Positions 47,922 through 60,894 of a stretch of DNA of 64,000 nucleotides are shown piece by piece. The position numbers and the translations under genes are program-made. Origin of the DNA: an uncultured Maribacter sp. (GTDB taxonomy: Bacteria > Bacteroidota > Bacteroidia > Flavobacteriales > Flavobacteriaceae); contig CANLTE010000009.1 of NCBI GenBank assembly GCA_947493885.1, positions 29,945 through 93,944 on the forward strand, read 5' to 3'. Within the stretch, counting starts at the first letter, position 1, and every line of letters starts with the position of its first letter. The notes below the pieces were generated by a model. It had not been told where the DNA came from and ran no database searches. It saw nothing but the letters and a program-made list of their open reading frames with translations.

Positions 47922-48028
47922 CTAAGTTTGACAGTATTGTCATTCCTGTACATGCCTTGGGCATACAGGGACGATTCACTATCAAGGGGCAATTCTATTG
48001 TAAAAGAAAGTGATTGTGAAAACTTTAC

Positions 48029-48100
48029 GCCGGTGTAGCTCAGGGGTAGAGCGTTTCCTTGGTAAGGAAGAGGTCACGAGTTCAAATCTCGTCATTGGCT
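48029..48100 (+). tRNA. tRNA-Thr(GGT)
   Basis: GCCGGTG/CATTGGC acceptor, anticodon arm TTTCCTTGGTAAGGAAG. Confidence 0.95.
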
Positions 48101-48157
48101 CAATTAAGGTATAAATTGTACACTAATATAAACTAAGATTATTAAAATTCATTAAAC

Positions 48158-49345
48158 ATGGCAAAGGAAACTTTTGATCGTTCCAAACCGCACTTAAATA
48201 TAGGTACTATTGGACACGTAGATCACGGTAAAACTACATTGACAGCTGCTATTACTACAGTATTGGCTAATGCAGGTCTTTCTGAATTAAGAAGTTTCGA
48301 TTCTATCGATAACGCTCCGGAAGAAAAAGAAAGAGGTATTACGATTAATACTTCTCACGTAGAGTATGCTACGGCGAATCGTCACTACGCACACGTTGAT
48401 TGTCCTGGTCACGCGGATTACGTAAAAAACATGGTTACTGGTGCTGCTCAGATGGATGGTGCTATTTTGGTGGTTGCCGCTACAGATGGTCCAATGCCAC
48501 AAACACGTGAGCACATCCTTTTAGGTCGTCAGGTTGGTATTCCAAGAATCGTTGTATTCATGAATAAAGTGGATATGGTTGATGATGAGGAGTTATTAGA
48601 GCTTGTTGAGATGGAGGTAAGAGAATTGCTTTCTTTCTATGAGTATGATGGTGATAATGGGCCTGTTGTTGCTGGTTCTGCTTTAGGTGCGCTTAATGGT
48701 GAGCAAAAGTGGGTTGATACTGTAATGAAGTTAATGGAAGAGGTTGATGCTTGGATTGAGCTTCCAAAAAGAGATGTTGATAAAGACTTCTTAATGCCTG
48801 TTGAAGATGTATTTACAATTACTGGTCGTGGTACTGTAGCTACTGGTCGTATTGAGACTGGAGTTGCTAACACTGGTGATGCTGTAGATATTATTGGTAT
48901 GGGTGCTGAAAAATTAGCTTCTACAATTACAGGGGTTGAGATGTTCCGTAAGATATTAGATAGAGGTGAGGCTGGTGATAATGTAGGTATCTTGTTAAGA
49001 GGTATTGAAAAATCAGATATCAAAAGAGGTATGGTTATCTGTAAGCCAGGTTCTGTTAAACCGCATGCTAAATTTGAAGCTGAGGTTTATATCCTTAAGA
49101 AAGAAGAAGGTGGTCGTCACACACCATTCCATAATAACTATCGTCCTCAGTTCTATGTAAGAACAACGGATGTTACAGGTACTATTAATCTTCCTTCAGG
49201 GGTTGAGATGGTAATGCCTGGTGATAACTTGACAATTACAGTTGATTTATTATCTCCAATTGCATTGAGCGTGGGATTACGTTTTGCAATTCGTGAAGGT
49301 GGTAGAACAGTAGGTGCTGGTCAAGTTACTAAGATTTTAGATTAA
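48158..49345 (+). CDS. tuf: Elongation factor Tu
   Basis: [51 protein letters not shown]. Confidence 0.99.
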   Translation: MAKETFDRSKPHLNIGTIGHVDHGKTTLTAAITTVLANAGLSELRSFDSIDNAPEEKERGITINTSHVEYATANRHYAHVDCPGHADYVKNMVTGAAQMDGAILVVAATDGPMPQTREHILLGRQVGIPRIVVFMNKVDMVDDEELLELVEMEVRELLSFYEYDGDNGPVVAGSALGALNGEQKWVDTVMKLMEEVDAWIELPKRDVDKDFLMPVEDVFTITGRGTVATGRIETGVANTGDAVDIIGMGAEKLASTITGVEMFRKILDRGEAGDNVGILLRGIEKSDIKRGMVICKPGSVKPHAKFEAEVYILKKEEGGRHTPFHNNYRPQFYVRTTDVTGTINLPSGVEMVMPGDNLTITVDLLSPIALSVGLRFAIREGGRTVGAGQVTKILD

Positions 49346-49457
49346 GATTTTATAGATATTGCATTGTAAGGGTGTCCCGCTTAGGCTGGATACCTTTCAA
49401 TGTAAATAGGAAATAAATGTAACAGTCCTTGAATTGAGGATTTTTATATTTAATTAT

Positions 49458-49530
49458 ACGGGTGTAGCTCAGTTGGTAGAGCACTGGTCTCCAAAACCAG
49501 GTGTCGGGAGTTCGAGTCTCTCCTCCCGTG
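49458..49530 (+). tRNA. tRNA-Trp(CCA)
   Basis: Anticodon arm CTGGTCTCCAAAACCAG; lies between tuf and secE. Confidence 0.95.
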
Positions 49531-49588
49531 CTTTAAGAAGTGAAGTTAAAGCGAGAACACTTCTAGTTAAACAGAAAACTAAACAGCG

Positions 49589-49777
49589 ATGTTAACATAT
49601 ATTAAGGAGTCTTTTGAGGAATTAAAAAATAATGTTACGCTTCCTACGCGTGCAGAATCTTCTAATCTTATGGTTGTTGTAGCAGTATTTTCTATATTGT
49701 TTGCATTAGCAACTTGGGGTGTGGATACTGTGTTTAGTAAGGTTATTCGTTTATATTTCGATAACGTTTTAAATTAA
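49589..49777 (+). CDS. secE: Preprotein translocase subunit SecE
   Basis: 62 aa, single TM, position between tRNA-Trp and nusG. Confidence 0.93.
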   Translation: MLTYIKESFEELKNNVTLPTRAESSNLMVVVAVFSILFALATWGVDTVFSKVIRLYFDNVLN

Positions 49778-49784
49778 AAGCTCT

Positions 49785-50336
49785 ATGTCTGAAGTTTTAG
49801 ATAAAAAATGGTACGTAGTTAGGGCTGTAAGTGGTCAAGAAAACAAAATTAAAGGTTACATCGAGAGTGAAGTGGCTAGATTGGGTTTTGCTGATTACTT
49901 AGATGAAGTTTTGGTTCCTACTGAAAAAGTGGTTCAGATTCGAAACGGAAAAAAAATAAATAAAGAACGTGTTTACTTTCCTGGGTATATTATGGTGAAA
50001 GCTAACCTTGGTGGAGAAATGGTTCATATTATTCGTTCTATTACCAATGTTATCGGTTTCTTAGGGGAGACAAAAGGAGGGGATCCTGTGCCGTTGAGAA
50101 AAACTGAGGTTAATAGAATGCTTGGTAAAGTAGATGAGTTAGCCGTTACTACAGATAGCGTGGCTATACCTTTTGTTTTTGGAGAAACTGTTAAGGTTAT
50201 AGATGGCCCTTTTAATGGATTTAATGGTACGGTGGAGAAGATAAATGAAGAAAAACGAAAGCTAGAAGTTATGGTTAAGATTTTCGGAAGAAAAACTCCG
50301 TTAGAACTTAGCTATATGCAGGTTGAGAAAATTTAA
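49785..50336 (+). CDS. nusG: Transcription termination/antitermination protein NusG
   Basis: KKWYVVRAVSGQENKIK; KOW motif VIDGPFNGFNGTVEKI. Confidence 0.97.
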   Translation: MSEVLDKKWYVVRAVSGQENKIKGYIESEVARLGFADYLDEVLVPTEKVVQIRNGKKINKERVYFPGYIMVKANLGGEMVHIIRSITNVIGFLGETKGGDPVPLRKTEVNRMLGKVDELAVTTDSVAIPFVFGETVKVIDGPFNGFNGTVEKINEEKRKLEVMVKIFGRKTPLELSYMQVEKI

Positions 50337-50402
50337 TTAGTGTTACATATTTATAAAGTAGTGTTGCTTCCAAATAACACACTTTCAATTTAATTTTAAA
50401 CA

Positions 50403-50840
50403 ATGGCAAAAGAAGTAGGTAAAGTAGTTAAACTACAAGTTAGGGGAGGTGCAGCGAATCCATCGCCACCGGTTGGACCCGCCTTAGGTGCTGCCGGCGT
50501 TAACATCATGGAATTCTGTAAGCAGTTTAATGCGCGTACGCAGGATAAACCAGGTAAAGTATTACCAGTTGTTATCACCGTTTACAAAGACAAGTCATTT
50601 GACTTTGTTGTAAAAACACCACCAGCGGCAGTTCAGCTATTGGAGACAGCTAAGATTAAAAAAGGATCTGGCGAACCTAACAGAGTAAAAAACGGTAGCG
50701 TTACATGGGACCAAATCAAAGCAATTGCTGAAGATAAAATGGTAGACCTTAATGCTTTTACTGTGGAATCAGCAATGAGTATGATTGCAGGAACAGCAAG
50801 ATCAATGGGTCTTAAAGTTTCAGGTAAAAGACCTTTTTAA
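50403..50840 (+). CDS. rplK: Ribosomal protein uL11
   Basis: [32 protein letters not shown]. Confidence 0.98.
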   Translation: MAKEVGKVVKLQVRGGAANPSPPVGPALGAAGVNIMEFCKQFNARTQDKPGKVLPVVITVYKDKSFDFVVKTPPAAVQLLETAKIKKGSGEPNRVKNGSVTWDQIKAIAEDKMVDLNAFTVESAMSMIAGTARSMGLKVSGKRPF

Positions 50841-50858
50841 AATCTTAAAAGTAATTAA

Positions 50859-51548
50859 ATGGCAAAGTTGACTAAAAAGCAAAAGGAAGCATATGCTAAG
50901 ATAGATAAAGATAAACTTTATTCTGTTGATGAGGCTTCTGCTTTAGTAAAAGAGATAACTAATACAAAATTTGATGCATCTATTGATATTGCAGTTCGTT
51001 TAGGAGTTGATCCTAGAAAGGCAAATCAAATGGTTCGTGGAGTTGTAACACTACCTCACGGAACAGGTAAAGATATTAAAGTTTTGGCTTTAGTAACCCC
51101 AGATAAGGAAGCAGAGGCTAAAGAAGCTGGTGCGGATTATGTTGGGTTGAATGAATATTTGGATAAAATAAAAGGCGGTTGGACTGATGTTGATGTAATT
51201 ATTACAATGCCAAGCGTAATGGGTAAATTAGGTCCATTAGGTCGTGTTTTGGGACCTAGAGGTTTAATGCCTAATCCAAAAACAGGAACAGTAACCATGG
51301 ATGTTGCAAAAGCTGTAACTGAGGTGAAAGCTGGTAAAATTGATTTTAAAGTAGATAAAACTGGTATTGTTCATGCTGCAATTGGAAAGGCATCTTTCTC
51401 TGCGGACAAAATTGCGGGCAATGCAAAAGAGTTGTTAGAGACTTTAAATAAGTTAAAGCCATCTGCTGCAAAAGGAGTTTATGTGAAGTCAGTATTTATG
51501 TCTAGCACAATGAGTCCTAGTGTTCAATTAGATCCTAAAACAGTTTAA
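50859..51548 (+). CDS. rplA: Ribosomal protein uL1
   Basis: [47 protein letters not shown]. Confidence 0.98.
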   Translation: MAKLTKKQKEAYAKIDKDKLYSVDEASALVKEITNTKFDASIDIAVRLGVDPRKANQMVRGVVTLPHGTGKDIKVLALVTPDKEAEAKEAGADYVGLNEYLDKIKGGWTDVDVIITMPSVMGKLGPLGRVLGPRGLMPNPKTGTVTMDVAKAVTEVKAGKIDFKVDKTGIVHAAIGKASFSADKIAGNAKELLETLNKLKPSAAKGVYVKSVFMSSTMSPSVQLDPKTV

Positions 51549-51575
51549 TATAGCTGGTAGTTAAAAATTTCAATT

Positions 51576-52094
51576 ATGACAAGAGAAGAAAAAGCAATCG
51601 TTGTACAGGATTTGACTACGCAGTTAGCTGAAAGTTCTACTATTTATTTAGCAGATATTTCAGGTTTAGATGCTGGAACCACTTCTGATTTAAGAAGAGC
51701 GTGTTATAAAGCAGATATTAGACTTGCGGTAGTAAAAAATACATTGCTTGCAAAAGCAATGGAAGCTTCTGATAAGGAATTTGGTGAATTGCCAGAGGTA
51801 CTTAAAGGGAATACTTCATTAATGTTTTCTGAAACAGGTAATGCACCTGCAAAACTTATTAAAACTTTTAGAAAAAAGTCAGATAGGCCTTTGTTGAAAG
51901 GAGCATTTGTTGAGGAAGCTGTTTATATTGGTGATGAGAATTTGGATGCTTTAGTAAGCATTAAGTCTAAAGAAGAAATGATTGGTGAGATTATTGGATT
52001 ATTACAATCTCCTGCTAAAAATGTTATTTCTGGACTTAAGTCTGGCGGTGGTAAACTTGCTGGAATTCTTAAAACATTATCAGAAAGAGAGTAG
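51576..52094 (+). CDS. rplJ: Ribosomal protein uL10
   Basis: MTREEKAIVVQDLTTQLAESSTIYLADISGL. Confidence 0.96.
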   Translation: MTREEKAIVVQDLTTQLAESSTIYLADISGLDAGTTSDLRRACYKADIRLAVVKNTLLAKAMEASDKEFGELPEVLKGNTSLMFSETGNAPAKLIKTFRKKSDRPLLKGAFVEEAVYIGDENLDALVSIKSKEEMIGEIIGLLQSPAKNVISGLKSGGGKLAGILKTLSERE

Positions 52095-52143
52095 TACGCA
52101 CTAAAACAATTATATTTTAAAAATTTATTAAACGATAGTAAAA

Positions 52144-52524
52144 ATGGCAGAATTAAAAGATTTCGCAGAACAATTAGTTAATCTTACTGTAAAAGAAGTA
52201 AATGAATTAGCTGATATATTAAAAGAAGAGTACGGTATAGAGCCTGCAGCTGCTGCAGTTGCTGTTGCTGCTGGTGGTGGAGCTGCTGGTGGTGGTGAGG
52301 CTGCCGAAGAAAAGTCAGAATTTGACGTAATCTTAAAAGCGGCAGGATCTTCTAAATTAGCAGTTGTTAAATTGGTTAAAGAATTAACTGGTTTAGGATT
52401 AAAAGATGCTAAAGATATCGTTGATAGCGCACCAAAAGCTATTAAAGAAGGTGTTTCTAAAGACGAAGCAGAAGGAATCAAGAACTCATTGGAAGAAGCT
52501 GGAGCAGAAGTTGAGCTTAAATAA
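52144..52524 (+). CDS. rplL: Ribosomal protein bL12
   Basis: [39 protein letters not shown]. Confidence 0.98.
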   Translation: MAELKDFAEQLVNLTVKEVNELADILKEEYGIEPAAAAVAVAAGGGAAGGGEAAEEKSEFDVILKAAGSSKLAVVKLVKELTGLGLKDAKDIVDSAPKAIKEGVSKDEAEGIKNSLEEAGAEVELK

Positions 52525-52545
52525 TAGCAATTCCATAGGAAATTT

Positions 52546-52590
52546 GGTTTAGGTCTTTTCGCTTTTTTGCGGCTAGACCTAAGCCTTTTT
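52546..52590 (+). terminator. Hairpin plus T-run between rplL and rpoB (candidate attenuator)
   Basis: GGTTTAGGTCT ... AGACCTAAGCC then TTTTT; 11-bp stem. Confidence 0.75.
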
Positions 52591-52657
52591 ATATAGAATG
52601 TGTATAAAGGTGTGCACAACCCACTTTTAGTATTCACGATCAAAATACTGTCCATAG

Positions 52658-55600
52658 ATGTTCACAAATCAGACCGAAAGAATAAATTTTGCATCAGCTA
52701 AGAATACTCCGGATTATCCGGATTTCTTGGACATTCAGATTAAATCGTTTCAAGATTTTTTCCAACTTGAAACAAAATCTGATGAAAGAGGCAATGAAGG
52801 TTTATATAACACCTTCATGGAAAACTTCCCAATAACTGATACTAGAAATCAGTTTGTGTTAGAATTTTTAGATTACTTTATTGATCCACCTAGATATTCC
52901 ATTCAGGAATGTATTGAGCGTGGACTTACTTATAGTGTGCCATTAAAGGCAAGACTTAAACTGTATTGTACAGATCCAGAGCACGAAGATTTTGAAACTA
53001 TTGTTCAAGATGTATATTTAGGAACAATACCTTATATGACACCAAGTGGTACGTTTGTTATCAACGGTGCTGAGCGTGTAGTAGTTTCTCAATTACACCG
53101 TTCTCCTGGTGTTTTCTTTGGTCAGTCTTTCCATGCAAATGGTACAAAGCTATATTCTGCTAGAGTTATTCCTTTTAAGGGTTCTTGGATAGAATTTGCT
53201 ACAGATATCAATGGCGTAATGTACGCTTATATTGATAGAAAGAAAAAATTACCGGTTACCACATTGTTTAGAGCAATTGGTTTTGAACGAGATAAAGATA
53301 TTTTGGAAATTTTTGACCTCTCTGAAGAGGTAAAAGTTTCTAATGCTGGACTTAAAAAAGTATTAGGAAGAAAACTTGCAGCCAGAGTTTTAAATACATG
53401 GCATGAAGATTTTGTTGATGAGGATACTGGAGAAGTAGTTTCTATTGAAAGAAACGAGATTGTTTTAGACCGTGATACTATCCTTGATAAAGAAAATGTT
53501 CAAGAGATTATAGATGCGGATGTAAAAACAATTCTATTACACAAAGAAAATAATGCGCAGTCTGATTATGCCATTATTCACAATACATTACAAAAAGATC
53601 CTACGAATTCTGAAAAGGAAGCAGTAGAACATATATACCGTCAATTACGTAATGCAGAACCGCCAGATGAGGAAACTGCACGTGGTATAATTGACAAGTT
53701 ATTCTTCTCTGATCAACGTTACAACTTAGGTGAAGTTGGTCGTTATAGAATGAATAAAAAATTACAGTTAGATATTGGAATGGATAAGCAAGTACTTACC
53801 AAAGAAGATATTATAACTATAATAAAGTACTTAATAGAGTTAATTAACTCTAAGGCGGAGATTGATGATATTGATCACCTTTCTAATCGTCGTGTACGTA
53901 CAGTAGGAGAGCAATTATCACAGCAATTTGGTGTTGGTTTAGCGCGTATGGCAAGAACCATTCGTGAGCGTATGAATGTTAGAGATAATGAGGTGTTTAC
54001 ACCAATAGATTTGATTAACGCAAAAACCCTTTCGTCTGTAATTAATTCTTTCTTTGGAACAAATCAGTTGTCTCAATTTATGGATCAAACAAATCCACTA
54101 GCTGAGATTACTCATAAGAGAAGATTATCAGCTCTTGGACCTGGAGGTCTTTCAAGAGAAAGAGCAGGTTTTGAGGTTCGTGATGTACACTACACACACT
54201 ACGGAAGATTATGTCCTATTGAAACACCTGAAGGTCCGAATATTGGGTTAATTTCTTCCTTAGCGGTATTTGCTAAAGTAAATCCAATGGGATTCTTAGA
54301 AACTCCTTACCGTAAGGTTGATGAGTCTAAGGTTGATACAGCTGAATATAGGTATTTAAGTGCGGAAGAAGAAGAAGGGATGAAAATTGCACAAGCAAAC
54401 ATTCCTTTAAAAGAAGATGGTTCTATTGATAGTGATAAAGTTATTGCTAGAGAAGAAGGAGATTTCCCAGTGGTGAATCCGTCTGAAATTAACTATACGG
54501 ATGTTGCACCAAATCAAATTGCTTCTATTTCAGCGTCATTAATTCCTTTCTTGGAGCATGATGATGCAAACCGTGCGTTGATGGGGTCAAACATGATGCG
54601 TCAGGCAGTACCATTATTAAAACCACAATCTCCGATTGTAGGTACAGGTTTAGAGCGTCAAGTAGCTTCTGATTCTAGGGTGTTAATTAATGCTGAAGGA
54701 GATGGTGTTATTGAGTATGTTGATTCTCAAAAAATTACAATTAAGTATGATAGAACAGAATCGGAACGATTAATAAGTTTTGAAGATGATTCTAAAACAT
54801 ATCAACTAGTTAAGTTTAGAAAAACTAACCAAGGTACTAGTATTAACCTAAAGCCTATTGTTAAAAAAGGGGATAGAGTTAAAAAAGGACAGGTGTTATG
54901 TGAAGGTTATGCTACAGAAAAAGGTGAATTAGCCTTAGGTAGAAACCTTACCGTTGCCTTTATGCCATGGAAAGGATATAACTTTGAGGATGCAATTGTA
55001 ATCTCAGAAAAAGTTGTTCGTGAAGATATATTCACTTCAATTCACGTTGATGAATATTCTTTAGAAGTTAGAGATACTAAACTAGGAGCGGAAGAACTTA
55101 CTCACGATATTCCTAACGTTTCAGAGGAGGCTACAAAAGACCTTGATGAAAACGGAATGATTAGAATAGGTGCCGAAGTAAAACCTGGTGATATTTTAAT
55201 TGGTAAAATCACGCCAAAAGGAGAGTCTGATCCTACGCCAGAAGAAAAACTACTTCGTGCAATTTTCGGTGATAAGGCAGGAGATGTTAAAGATGCTTCA
55301 TTAAAAGCCTCACCTTCATTAAGAGGTGTTGTTATTGATAAAAAGTTATTCTCACGTTCAATAAAAGATAAGCGTAAAAGATCTGAAGATAAAGAGGCTA
55401 TATCTAACTTAGAGTTAGAGTATGAAGTAAAATTTCAGCAATTAAAAGATGTATTAATTGAGAAATTGTTCACTTTAGTTAATGGAAAAACGTCGCAAGG
55501 TGTTTTAAATGATTTAGGTGAAGAAGTATTGCCAAAAGGTAAAAAGTACACCATGAAGATGTTAAATTCTGTGGATGATTTTGCTCACTTGGTAGGAGGA

Positions 55601-56467
55601 AGCTGGACAACCGATAAAGAATGTAATGCTTCGGTAGCAGATTTACTACATAACTATAAGATTAAATTAAATGATCTTCAAGGTAACTTAAGAAGAGATA
55701 AGTTTACCATTTCGGTTGGTGATGAGTTACCAGCAGGTATTATGAAATTAGCTAAGGTTTATGTTGCGAAAAAACGTAAGCTTAAGGTTGGAGATAAAAT
55801 GGCAGGACGACACGGAAACAAGGGTATTGTTTCTAGAATTGTTCGTCATGAAGATATGCCTTTCTTAGAAGATGGAACACCTGTTGATATTGTATTAAAT
55901 CCATTAGGTGTACCTTCTCGTATGAATATCGGGCAGATTTATGAAACTGTTCTTGGTTGGGCGGGTCTTAAATTAGGTAGAAAGTATGCAACACCAATTT
56001 TTGATGGTGCTACTTTAGAGGAGATTAATGCGTATACTGATGAAGCAGGTATTCCAAGATTTGGACATACTTACTTACATGATGGAGGAACAGGACAACG
56101 TTTTGATCAACCAGCTACTGTTGGTGTTATCTATATGTTGAAACTAGGACATATGGTAGACGATAAAATGCATGCTAGATCTATAGGACCTTACTCTTTA
56201 ATTACACAACAGCCATTAGGTGGTAAAGCACAATTTGGTGGTCAACGTTTTGGAGAGATGGAAGTTTGGGCTTTAGAAGCATATGGAGCATCTGCAACAT
56301 TACGTGAAATTTTAACGGTTAAGTCCGATGACGTAATTGGTAGAGCAAAAACATATGAGTCTATTGTAAAAGGCGAAACAATGCCAGAACCTGGTTTACC
56401 AGAATCCTTTAATGTATTAATGCACGAGCTAAAAGGTTTAGGTCTTGATATAAGATTAGAGGAATAA
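52658..56467 (+). CDS. rpoB: RNA polymerase beta subunit
   Basis: Full-length RpoB motifs ([39 protein letters not shown]). Confidence 0.99.
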   Translation: MFTNQTERINFASAKNTPDYPDFLDIQIKSFQDFFQLETKSDERGNEGLYNTFMENFPITDTRNQFVLEFLDYFIDPPRYSIQECIERGLTYSVPLKARLKLYCTDPEHEDFETIVQDVYLGTIPYMTPSGTFVINGAERVVVSQLHRSPGVFFGQSFHANGTKLYSARVIPFKGSWIEFATDINGVMYAYIDRKKKLPVTTLFRAIGFERDKDILEIFDLSEEVKVSNAGLKKVLGRKLAARVLNTWHEDFVDEDTGEVVSIERNEIVLDRDTILDKENVQEIIDADVKTILLHKENNAQSDYAIIHNTLQKDPTNSEKEAVEHIYRQLRNAEPPDEETARGIIDKLFFSDQRYNLGEVGRYRMNKKLQLDIGMDKQVLTKEDIITIIKYLIELINSKAEIDDIDHLSNRRVRTVGEQLSQQFGVGLARMARTIRERMNVRDNEVFTPIDLINAKTLSSVINSFFGTNQLSQFMDQTNPLAEITHKRRLSALGPGGLSRERAGFEVRDVHYTHYGRLCPIETPEGPNIGLISSLAVFAKVNPMGFLETPYRKVDESKVDTAEYRYLSAEEEEGMKIAQANIPLKEDGSIDSDKVIAREEGDFPVVNPSEINYTDVAPNQIASISASLIPFLEHDDANRALMGSNMMRQAVPLLKPQSPIVGTGLERQVASDSRVLINAEGDGVIEYVDSQKITIKYDRTESERLISFEDDSKTYQLVKFRKTNQGTSINLKPIVKKGDRVKKGQVLCEGYATEKGELALGRNLTVAFMPWKGYNFEDAIVISEKVVREDIFTSIHVDEYSLEVRDTKLGAEELTHDIPNVSEEATKDLDENGMIRIGAEVKPGDILIGKITPKGESDPTPEEKLLRAIFGDKAGDVKDASLKASPSLRGVVIDKKLFSRSIKDKRKRSEDKEAISNLELEYEVKFQQLKDVLIEKLFTLVNGKTSQGVLNDLGEEVLPKGKKYTMKMLNSVDDFAHLVGGSWTTDKECNASVADLLHNYKIKLNDLQGNLRRDKFTISVGDELPAGIMKLAKVYVAKKRKLKVGDKMAGRHGNKGIVSRIVRHEDMPFLEDGTPVDIVLNPLGVPSRMNIGQIYETVLGWAGLKLGRKYATPIFDGATLEEINAYTDEAGIPRFGHTYLHDGGTGQRFDQPATVGVIYMLKLGHMVDDKMHARSIGPYSLITQQPLGGKAQFGGQRFGEMEVWALEAYGASATLREILTVKSDDVIGRAKTYESIVKGETMPEPGLPESFNVLMHELKGLGLDIRLEE

Positions 56468-56524
56468 ACAAATCGATAAAAACGATTTTAGAACACATTG
56501 TTAATTTAGTACCACCATTATATT

Positions 56525-59500
56525 ATGGCTAGAATAAAAGATAATAACCAAGTAAAAAGGTTCAATAAAATTTCAATTGGATTGGCATCTCCTGAAGCAA
56601 TTTTAGGAGAGTCTAAAGGTGAAGTTTTAAAGCCTGAAACTATAAACTATAGAACGCACAAGCCGGAGCGCGATGGTCTTTTTTGCGAGCGTATATTTGG
56701 TCCTGTTAAGGATTATGAGTGTGCTTGTGGTAAGTATAAGAGAATTCGCTACAGAGGTATAGTTTGTGACCGATGCGGTGTTGAAGTAACGGAGAAAAAA
56801 GTACGTAGAGATAGAGTAGGACATATTAGTTTAGTAGTTCCTGTAGCTCATATTTGGTATTTCCGTTCGTTACCAAACAAAATAGGATACCTTTTAGGTT
56901 TACCTTCCAAGAAATTGGATATGATAATCTACTATGAAAGATATGTAGTTATTCAACCAGGTATTGCTAAAGGGCCAGAAGGAGAGGAAGTTAATAAAAT
57001 GGACTTCCTTACCGAAGAGGAGTATTTAAATATACTAGAAGAACTCCCTCAAGAAAATCAATATTTAGAAGATACAGACCCTAACAAGTTTATTGCAAAA
57101 ATGGGTGCTGAGTGTTTAATTGATTTGTTAGCTAGAATAGATTTAAAAGAGCTTTCATACAATTTAAGACATAAAGCAAATACTGAAACTTCTAAGCAAA
57201 GAAAAACTGAAGCGTTAAAGCGTCTTCAAGTTGTTGAGGCACTTAGGGAATCTCAAGAAAACAGAGAAAATCTTCCTGAGTGGATGATTATGAAGGTAAT
57301 TCCGGTAATTCCACCAGAATTACGCCCACTAGTTCCTTTAGATGGTGGTCGTTTTGCAACCTCAGATTTAAATGACTTGTATCGTAGAGTTATTATACGT
57401 AACAATCGTTTAAAGCGTTTAGTAGAAATAAAAGCCCCTGAAGTAATTCTTAGAAATGAGAAACGTATGCTTCAAGAGGCGGTAGATTCATTATTTGATA
57501 ATACACGTAAAGCATCTGCGGTTAAAACAGAATCTAACAGACCTTTAAAATCACTTTCAGATTCATTAAAAGGTAAACAAGGTCGTTTCCGTCAAAACTT
57601 ACTTGGTAAACGTGTGGATTATTCTGCTCGTTCGGTAATTGTTGTAGGACCTGAAATGCGTTTATTTGAATGTGGTCTTCCAAAAGACATGGCTGCTGAG
57701 CTGTACAAACCTTTTGTAATTAGAAAATTAATTGAAAGAGGTATTGTAAAAACAGTTAAGTCTGCTAAGAAAATAATTGATAAAAAGGAACCTGTGGTTT
57801 GGGATATTCTTGAGAACGTTCTTAAAGGACATCCAGTACTACTTAACCGTGCGCCTACGCTACACCGTTTAGGTATACAGGCATTCCAGCCTAAATTAAT
57901 TGAAGGTAAGGCAATTCGTCTTCACCCATTAGTATGTACTGCATTTAATGCGGATTTTGATGGGGATCAAATGGCGGTGCATTTACCACTTGGGCCAGAG
58001 GCTATATTAGAAGCTCAATTATTAATGTTAGCTTCTCACAATATATTAAACCCTGCAAATGGTTCTCCAATTACTGTACCTTCTCAGGATATGGTATTAG
58101 GTTTATATTATATGACTAAAGAAAGAAAGTCTACTCCCGAAGTGCCAGTTATTGGTGAAGGGTTAACTTTCTATTCCGCTGAAGAAGTTGAAATTGCTTT
58201 CAATGAAGGAAGAGTAAATCTTAATGCAGGTATAAAAGTACGTGCTAAAGATTTTAATGAAGAAGGAGAATTGGTTTATAAAATTATATCAACAACAGTA
58301 GGTAGGGTTTTATTTAACAAAGAAGTTCCGGAGCAGGCTGGTTATATTAATGATGTATTAAATAAGAAGTCGTTAAGAGATATTATTGGAGGAATATTAG
58401 CCGTTACTGATGTTCCAACAACAGCTGATTTCTTAGATAGAATAAAAACTTTAGGATATGAATTCGCATTTAAAGGAGGATTATCATTTAGTTTAGGGGA
58501 TATTATTATTCCGAAAGAGAAACATGAAATGATTGCTGATGCTAACGGTCAAGTTGATGGCATTATGGCAAATTATAACATGGGTCTTATTACTAATAAT
58601 GAACGTTACAATCAGGTAATTGATGTTTGGACATCTACCAATGCAATGTTGACGGAGTTAGCCATGAAACGTATCCGTGAGGATCAGCAAGGTTTTAACT
58701 CAGTATATATGATGCTTGATTCTGGTGCAAGGGGTTCTAAAGAGCAAATTCGTCAGTTAACAGGTATGCGTGGATTAATGGCTAAGCCTAAAAAATCTAC
58801 AGCAGGTGGTGGAGAAATTATTGAAAATCCAATTCTTTCTAACTTTAAGGAAGGGTTATCAATTCTTGAGTACTTTATTTCCACTCACGGTGCTCGTAAG
58901 GGTCTTGCCGATACTGCACTTAAAACTGCCGATGCTGGTTACTTAACACGTCGTTTAGTTGATGTTTCTCAAGATGTTATTATTAACATTGAAGATTGTG
59001 AAACCTTAAGGGGTGTTGAAGTTTCTGCATTGAAGAAAAATGAAGAAATTGTTGAGTCATTAGGAGAGAGAATTGTTGGTAGAGTTTCTTTACATGATGT
59101 TGTTGATCCGTTAACTCAAGAAGTTCTTCTTGAAGCTGGCCAGGAGATTATGGAGGCTGATGTTAAGAAGGTTGAAGCTTCTCCAATAGAAACTATTGAA
59201 GTACGTTCAGCATTAACATGTGAAGCTCAAAAAGGTATTTGTGCTAAATGTTACGGTAGAAACCTTTCCACCAATAAAATGGTGCAAAGAGGTGAAGCTG
59301 TTGGTGTTGTTGCAGCACAGTCAATTGGTGAACCAGGTACACAGCTTACGCTACGTACATTCCACGTTGGTGGTATTGCGGGGAACATTTCTGAAGAGAA
59401 CAGATTAGAAGCCAAGTTTAATGGTATTGCTGAAATCGAAGATTTAAGAGTTGTAACAGGAGAAGACAGTGAAGGTAAAGCTGCTGAAATTGTAATCTCT

Positions 59501-60823
59501 AGAACATCAGAACTTAAAGTAGTAGATCCAAATACAGGAATCACACTAAGTACAAATAATATCCCTTATGGTTCTCAAATTAATATTAAAGACGGAGCCA
59601 AAGTTAAAAAAGGAGATGTAATATGTACTTGGGATCCATATAATGGTGTTATTGTTTCTGAATTCTCTGGTAAAATTGTTTATGAAAACATTGAGCAAGG
59701 AGTTACTTATCAAGTAGAAATTGACGAACAAACAGGTTTCCAAGAAAAAGTAATTTCTGAATCTAGAAACAAAAAACTAATTCCAACATTATTAATTAAG
59801 AATAACAAGGATGAAGTTTTACGTTCGTATAACCTTCCAGTAGGTTCTCACATTATGATTGATGATGGAGATAAAATTAAAGAGGGTAAGGTTCTTGTGA
59901 AAATTCCACGTAAATCTGCAAAAGCAGGGGATATCACAGGTGGTCTTCCAAGAGTTACCGAGTTATTTGAAGCCCGTAACCCTTCAAATCCAGCAGTGGT
60001 TTCTGAAATTGATGGTGTTGTTTCTTTTGGAAAAATTAAGAGAGGTAACCGTGAGATAATCATTGAGTCTAAGTTAGGAGAAATTAAAAAATACTTGGTA
60101 AAACTTTCTAATCAGATTCTTGTTCAAGAGAATGATTACGTTAGAGCGGGTATGCCATTGTCTGATGGTTCTATTACTCCAGAAGATATCTTAGCAATTA
60201 AAGGTCCATCTGCGGTACAACAATATTTAGTAAACGAGGTGCAGGAAGTTTATCGTTTACAGGGTGTGAAAATTAATGATAAGCACTTTGAAGTTGTTGT
60301 TAGACAAATGATGCGTAAGGTAAGAGTACAGGATCCAGGAGATACTATTTTCTTAGAAAACCAATTGATTCATAAAGACGATTTTATTGTTGAAAATGAT
60401 GAAATATTTGGTAAGAAAGTGGTTGAAGATGCTGGTGAATCTGAAAACTTAAAAGCTGGACAAATTATTACAGCTAGAGAGTTAAGAGATGAAAATTCTA
60501 TACTTAAACGTGCTGATAAAGCTTTAGTAAGTGCAAGAGATGCCGTTGCTGCAACAGCGACACCAATTCTTCAGGGAATTACACGTGCATCACTACAGAC
60601 CAAGTCGTTTATCTCAGCAGCATCATTCCAGGAAACTACTAAGGTGTTAAATGAAGCTGCTGTTAGTGGTAAAATAGATACATTAGAAGGATTGAAAGAA
60701 AACGTTATTGTTGGTCATAAGATACCAGCAGGAACGGGAATGCGAGATTATGACAATATTATTGTTGGTTCCAAAGAGGAATACGATGAAATAATGGCAC
60801 GTAAAGAAGCTTTAAAATTCTAA
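56525..60823 (+). CDS. rpoC: RNA polymerase beta' subunit
   Basis: [12 protein letters not shown] catalytic motif, zinc-finger CACGKYKR...CDRCGVEVT. Confidence 0.99.
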   Translation: MARIKDNNQVKRFNKISIGLASPEAILGESKGEVLKPETINYRTHKPERDGLFCERIFGPVKDYECACGKYKRIRYRGIVCDRCGVEVTEKKVRRDRVGHISLVVPVAHIWYFRSLPNKIGYLLGLPSKKLDMIIYYERYVVIQPGIAKGPEGEEVNKMDFLTEEEYLNILEELPQENQYLEDTDPNKFIAKMGAECLIDLLARIDLKELSYNLRHKANTETSKQRKTEALKRLQVVEALRESQENRENLPEWMIMKVIPVIPPELRPLVPLDGGRFATSDLNDLYRRVIIRNNRLKRLVEIKAPEVILRNEKRMLQEAVDSLFDNTRKASAVKTESNRPLKSLSDSLKGKQGRFRQNLLGKRVDYSARSVIVVGPEMRLFECGLPKDMAAELYKPFVIRKLIERGIVKTVKSAKKIIDKKEPVVWDILENVLKGHPVLLNRAPTLHRLGIQAFQPKLIEGKAIRLHPLVCTAFNADFDGDQMAVHLPLGPEAILEAQLLMLASHNILNPANGSPITVPSQDMVLGLYYMTKERKSTPEVPVIGEGLTFYSAEEVEIAFNEGRVNLNAGIKVRAKDFNEEGELVYKIISTTVGRVLFNKEVPEQAGYINDVLNKKSLRDIIGGILAVTDVPTTADFLDRIKTLGYEFAFKGGLSFSLGDIIIPKEKHEMIADANGQVDGIMANYNMGLITNNERYNQVIDVWTSTNAMLTELAMKRIREDQQGFNSVYMMLDSGARGSKEQIRQLTGMRGLMAKPKKSTAGGGEIIENPILSNFKEGLSILEYFISTHGARKGLADTALKTADAGYLTRRLVDVSQDVIINIEDCETLRGVEVSALKKNEEIVESLGERIVGRVSLHDVVDPLTQEVLLEAGQEIMEADVKKVEASPIETIEVRSALTCEAQKGICAKCYGRNLSTNKMVQRGEAVGVVAAQSIGEPGTQLTLRTFHVGGIAGNISEENRLEAKFNGIAEIEDLRVVTGEDSEGKAAEIVISRTSELKVVDPNTGITLSTNNIPYGSQINIKDGAKVKKGDVICTWDPYNGVIVSEFSGKIVYENIEQGVTYQVEIDEQTGFQEKVISESRNKKLIPTLLIKNNKDEVLRSYNLPVGSHIMIDDGDKIKEGKVLVKIPRKSAKAGDITGGLPRVTELFEARNPSNPAVVSEIDGVVSFGKIKRGNREIIIESKLGEIKKYLVKLSNQILVQENDYVRAGMPLSDGSITPEDILAIKGPSAVQQYLVNEVQEVYRLQGVKINDKHFEVVVRQMMRKVRVQDPGDTIFLENQLIHKDDFIVENDEIFGKKVVEDAGESENLKAGQIITARELRDENSILKRADKALVSARDAVAATATPILQGITRASLQTKSFISAASFQETTKVLNEAAVSGKIDTLEGLKENVIVGHKIPAGTGMRDYDNIIVGSKEEYDEIMARKEALKF

Positions 60824-60830
60824 ATATTTA

Positions 60831-60868
60831 TAATAACCCTCAATTAAATATTGGGGGTTATCTTTTTT
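60831..60868 (+). terminator. rpoC terminator
   Basis: AATAACCCTCAATTAAATATTGGGGGTTATCTTTTTT. Confidence 0.75.
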
Positions 60869-60894
60869 AGATTATATAATTATACACATAAGTT

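Noticed and set aside
48287-49023. Minus ORFs opposite tuf
   Set aside because: Shadow ORFs of a highly expressed, highly conserved gene.
52128-52655. 175-aa minus ORF opposite rplL and the rplL-rpoB gap
   Set aside because: Antisense of rplL; Ala/Pro-rich stretch mirrors the Ala/Gly hinge of bL12; the hairpin there explains the intergenic part.
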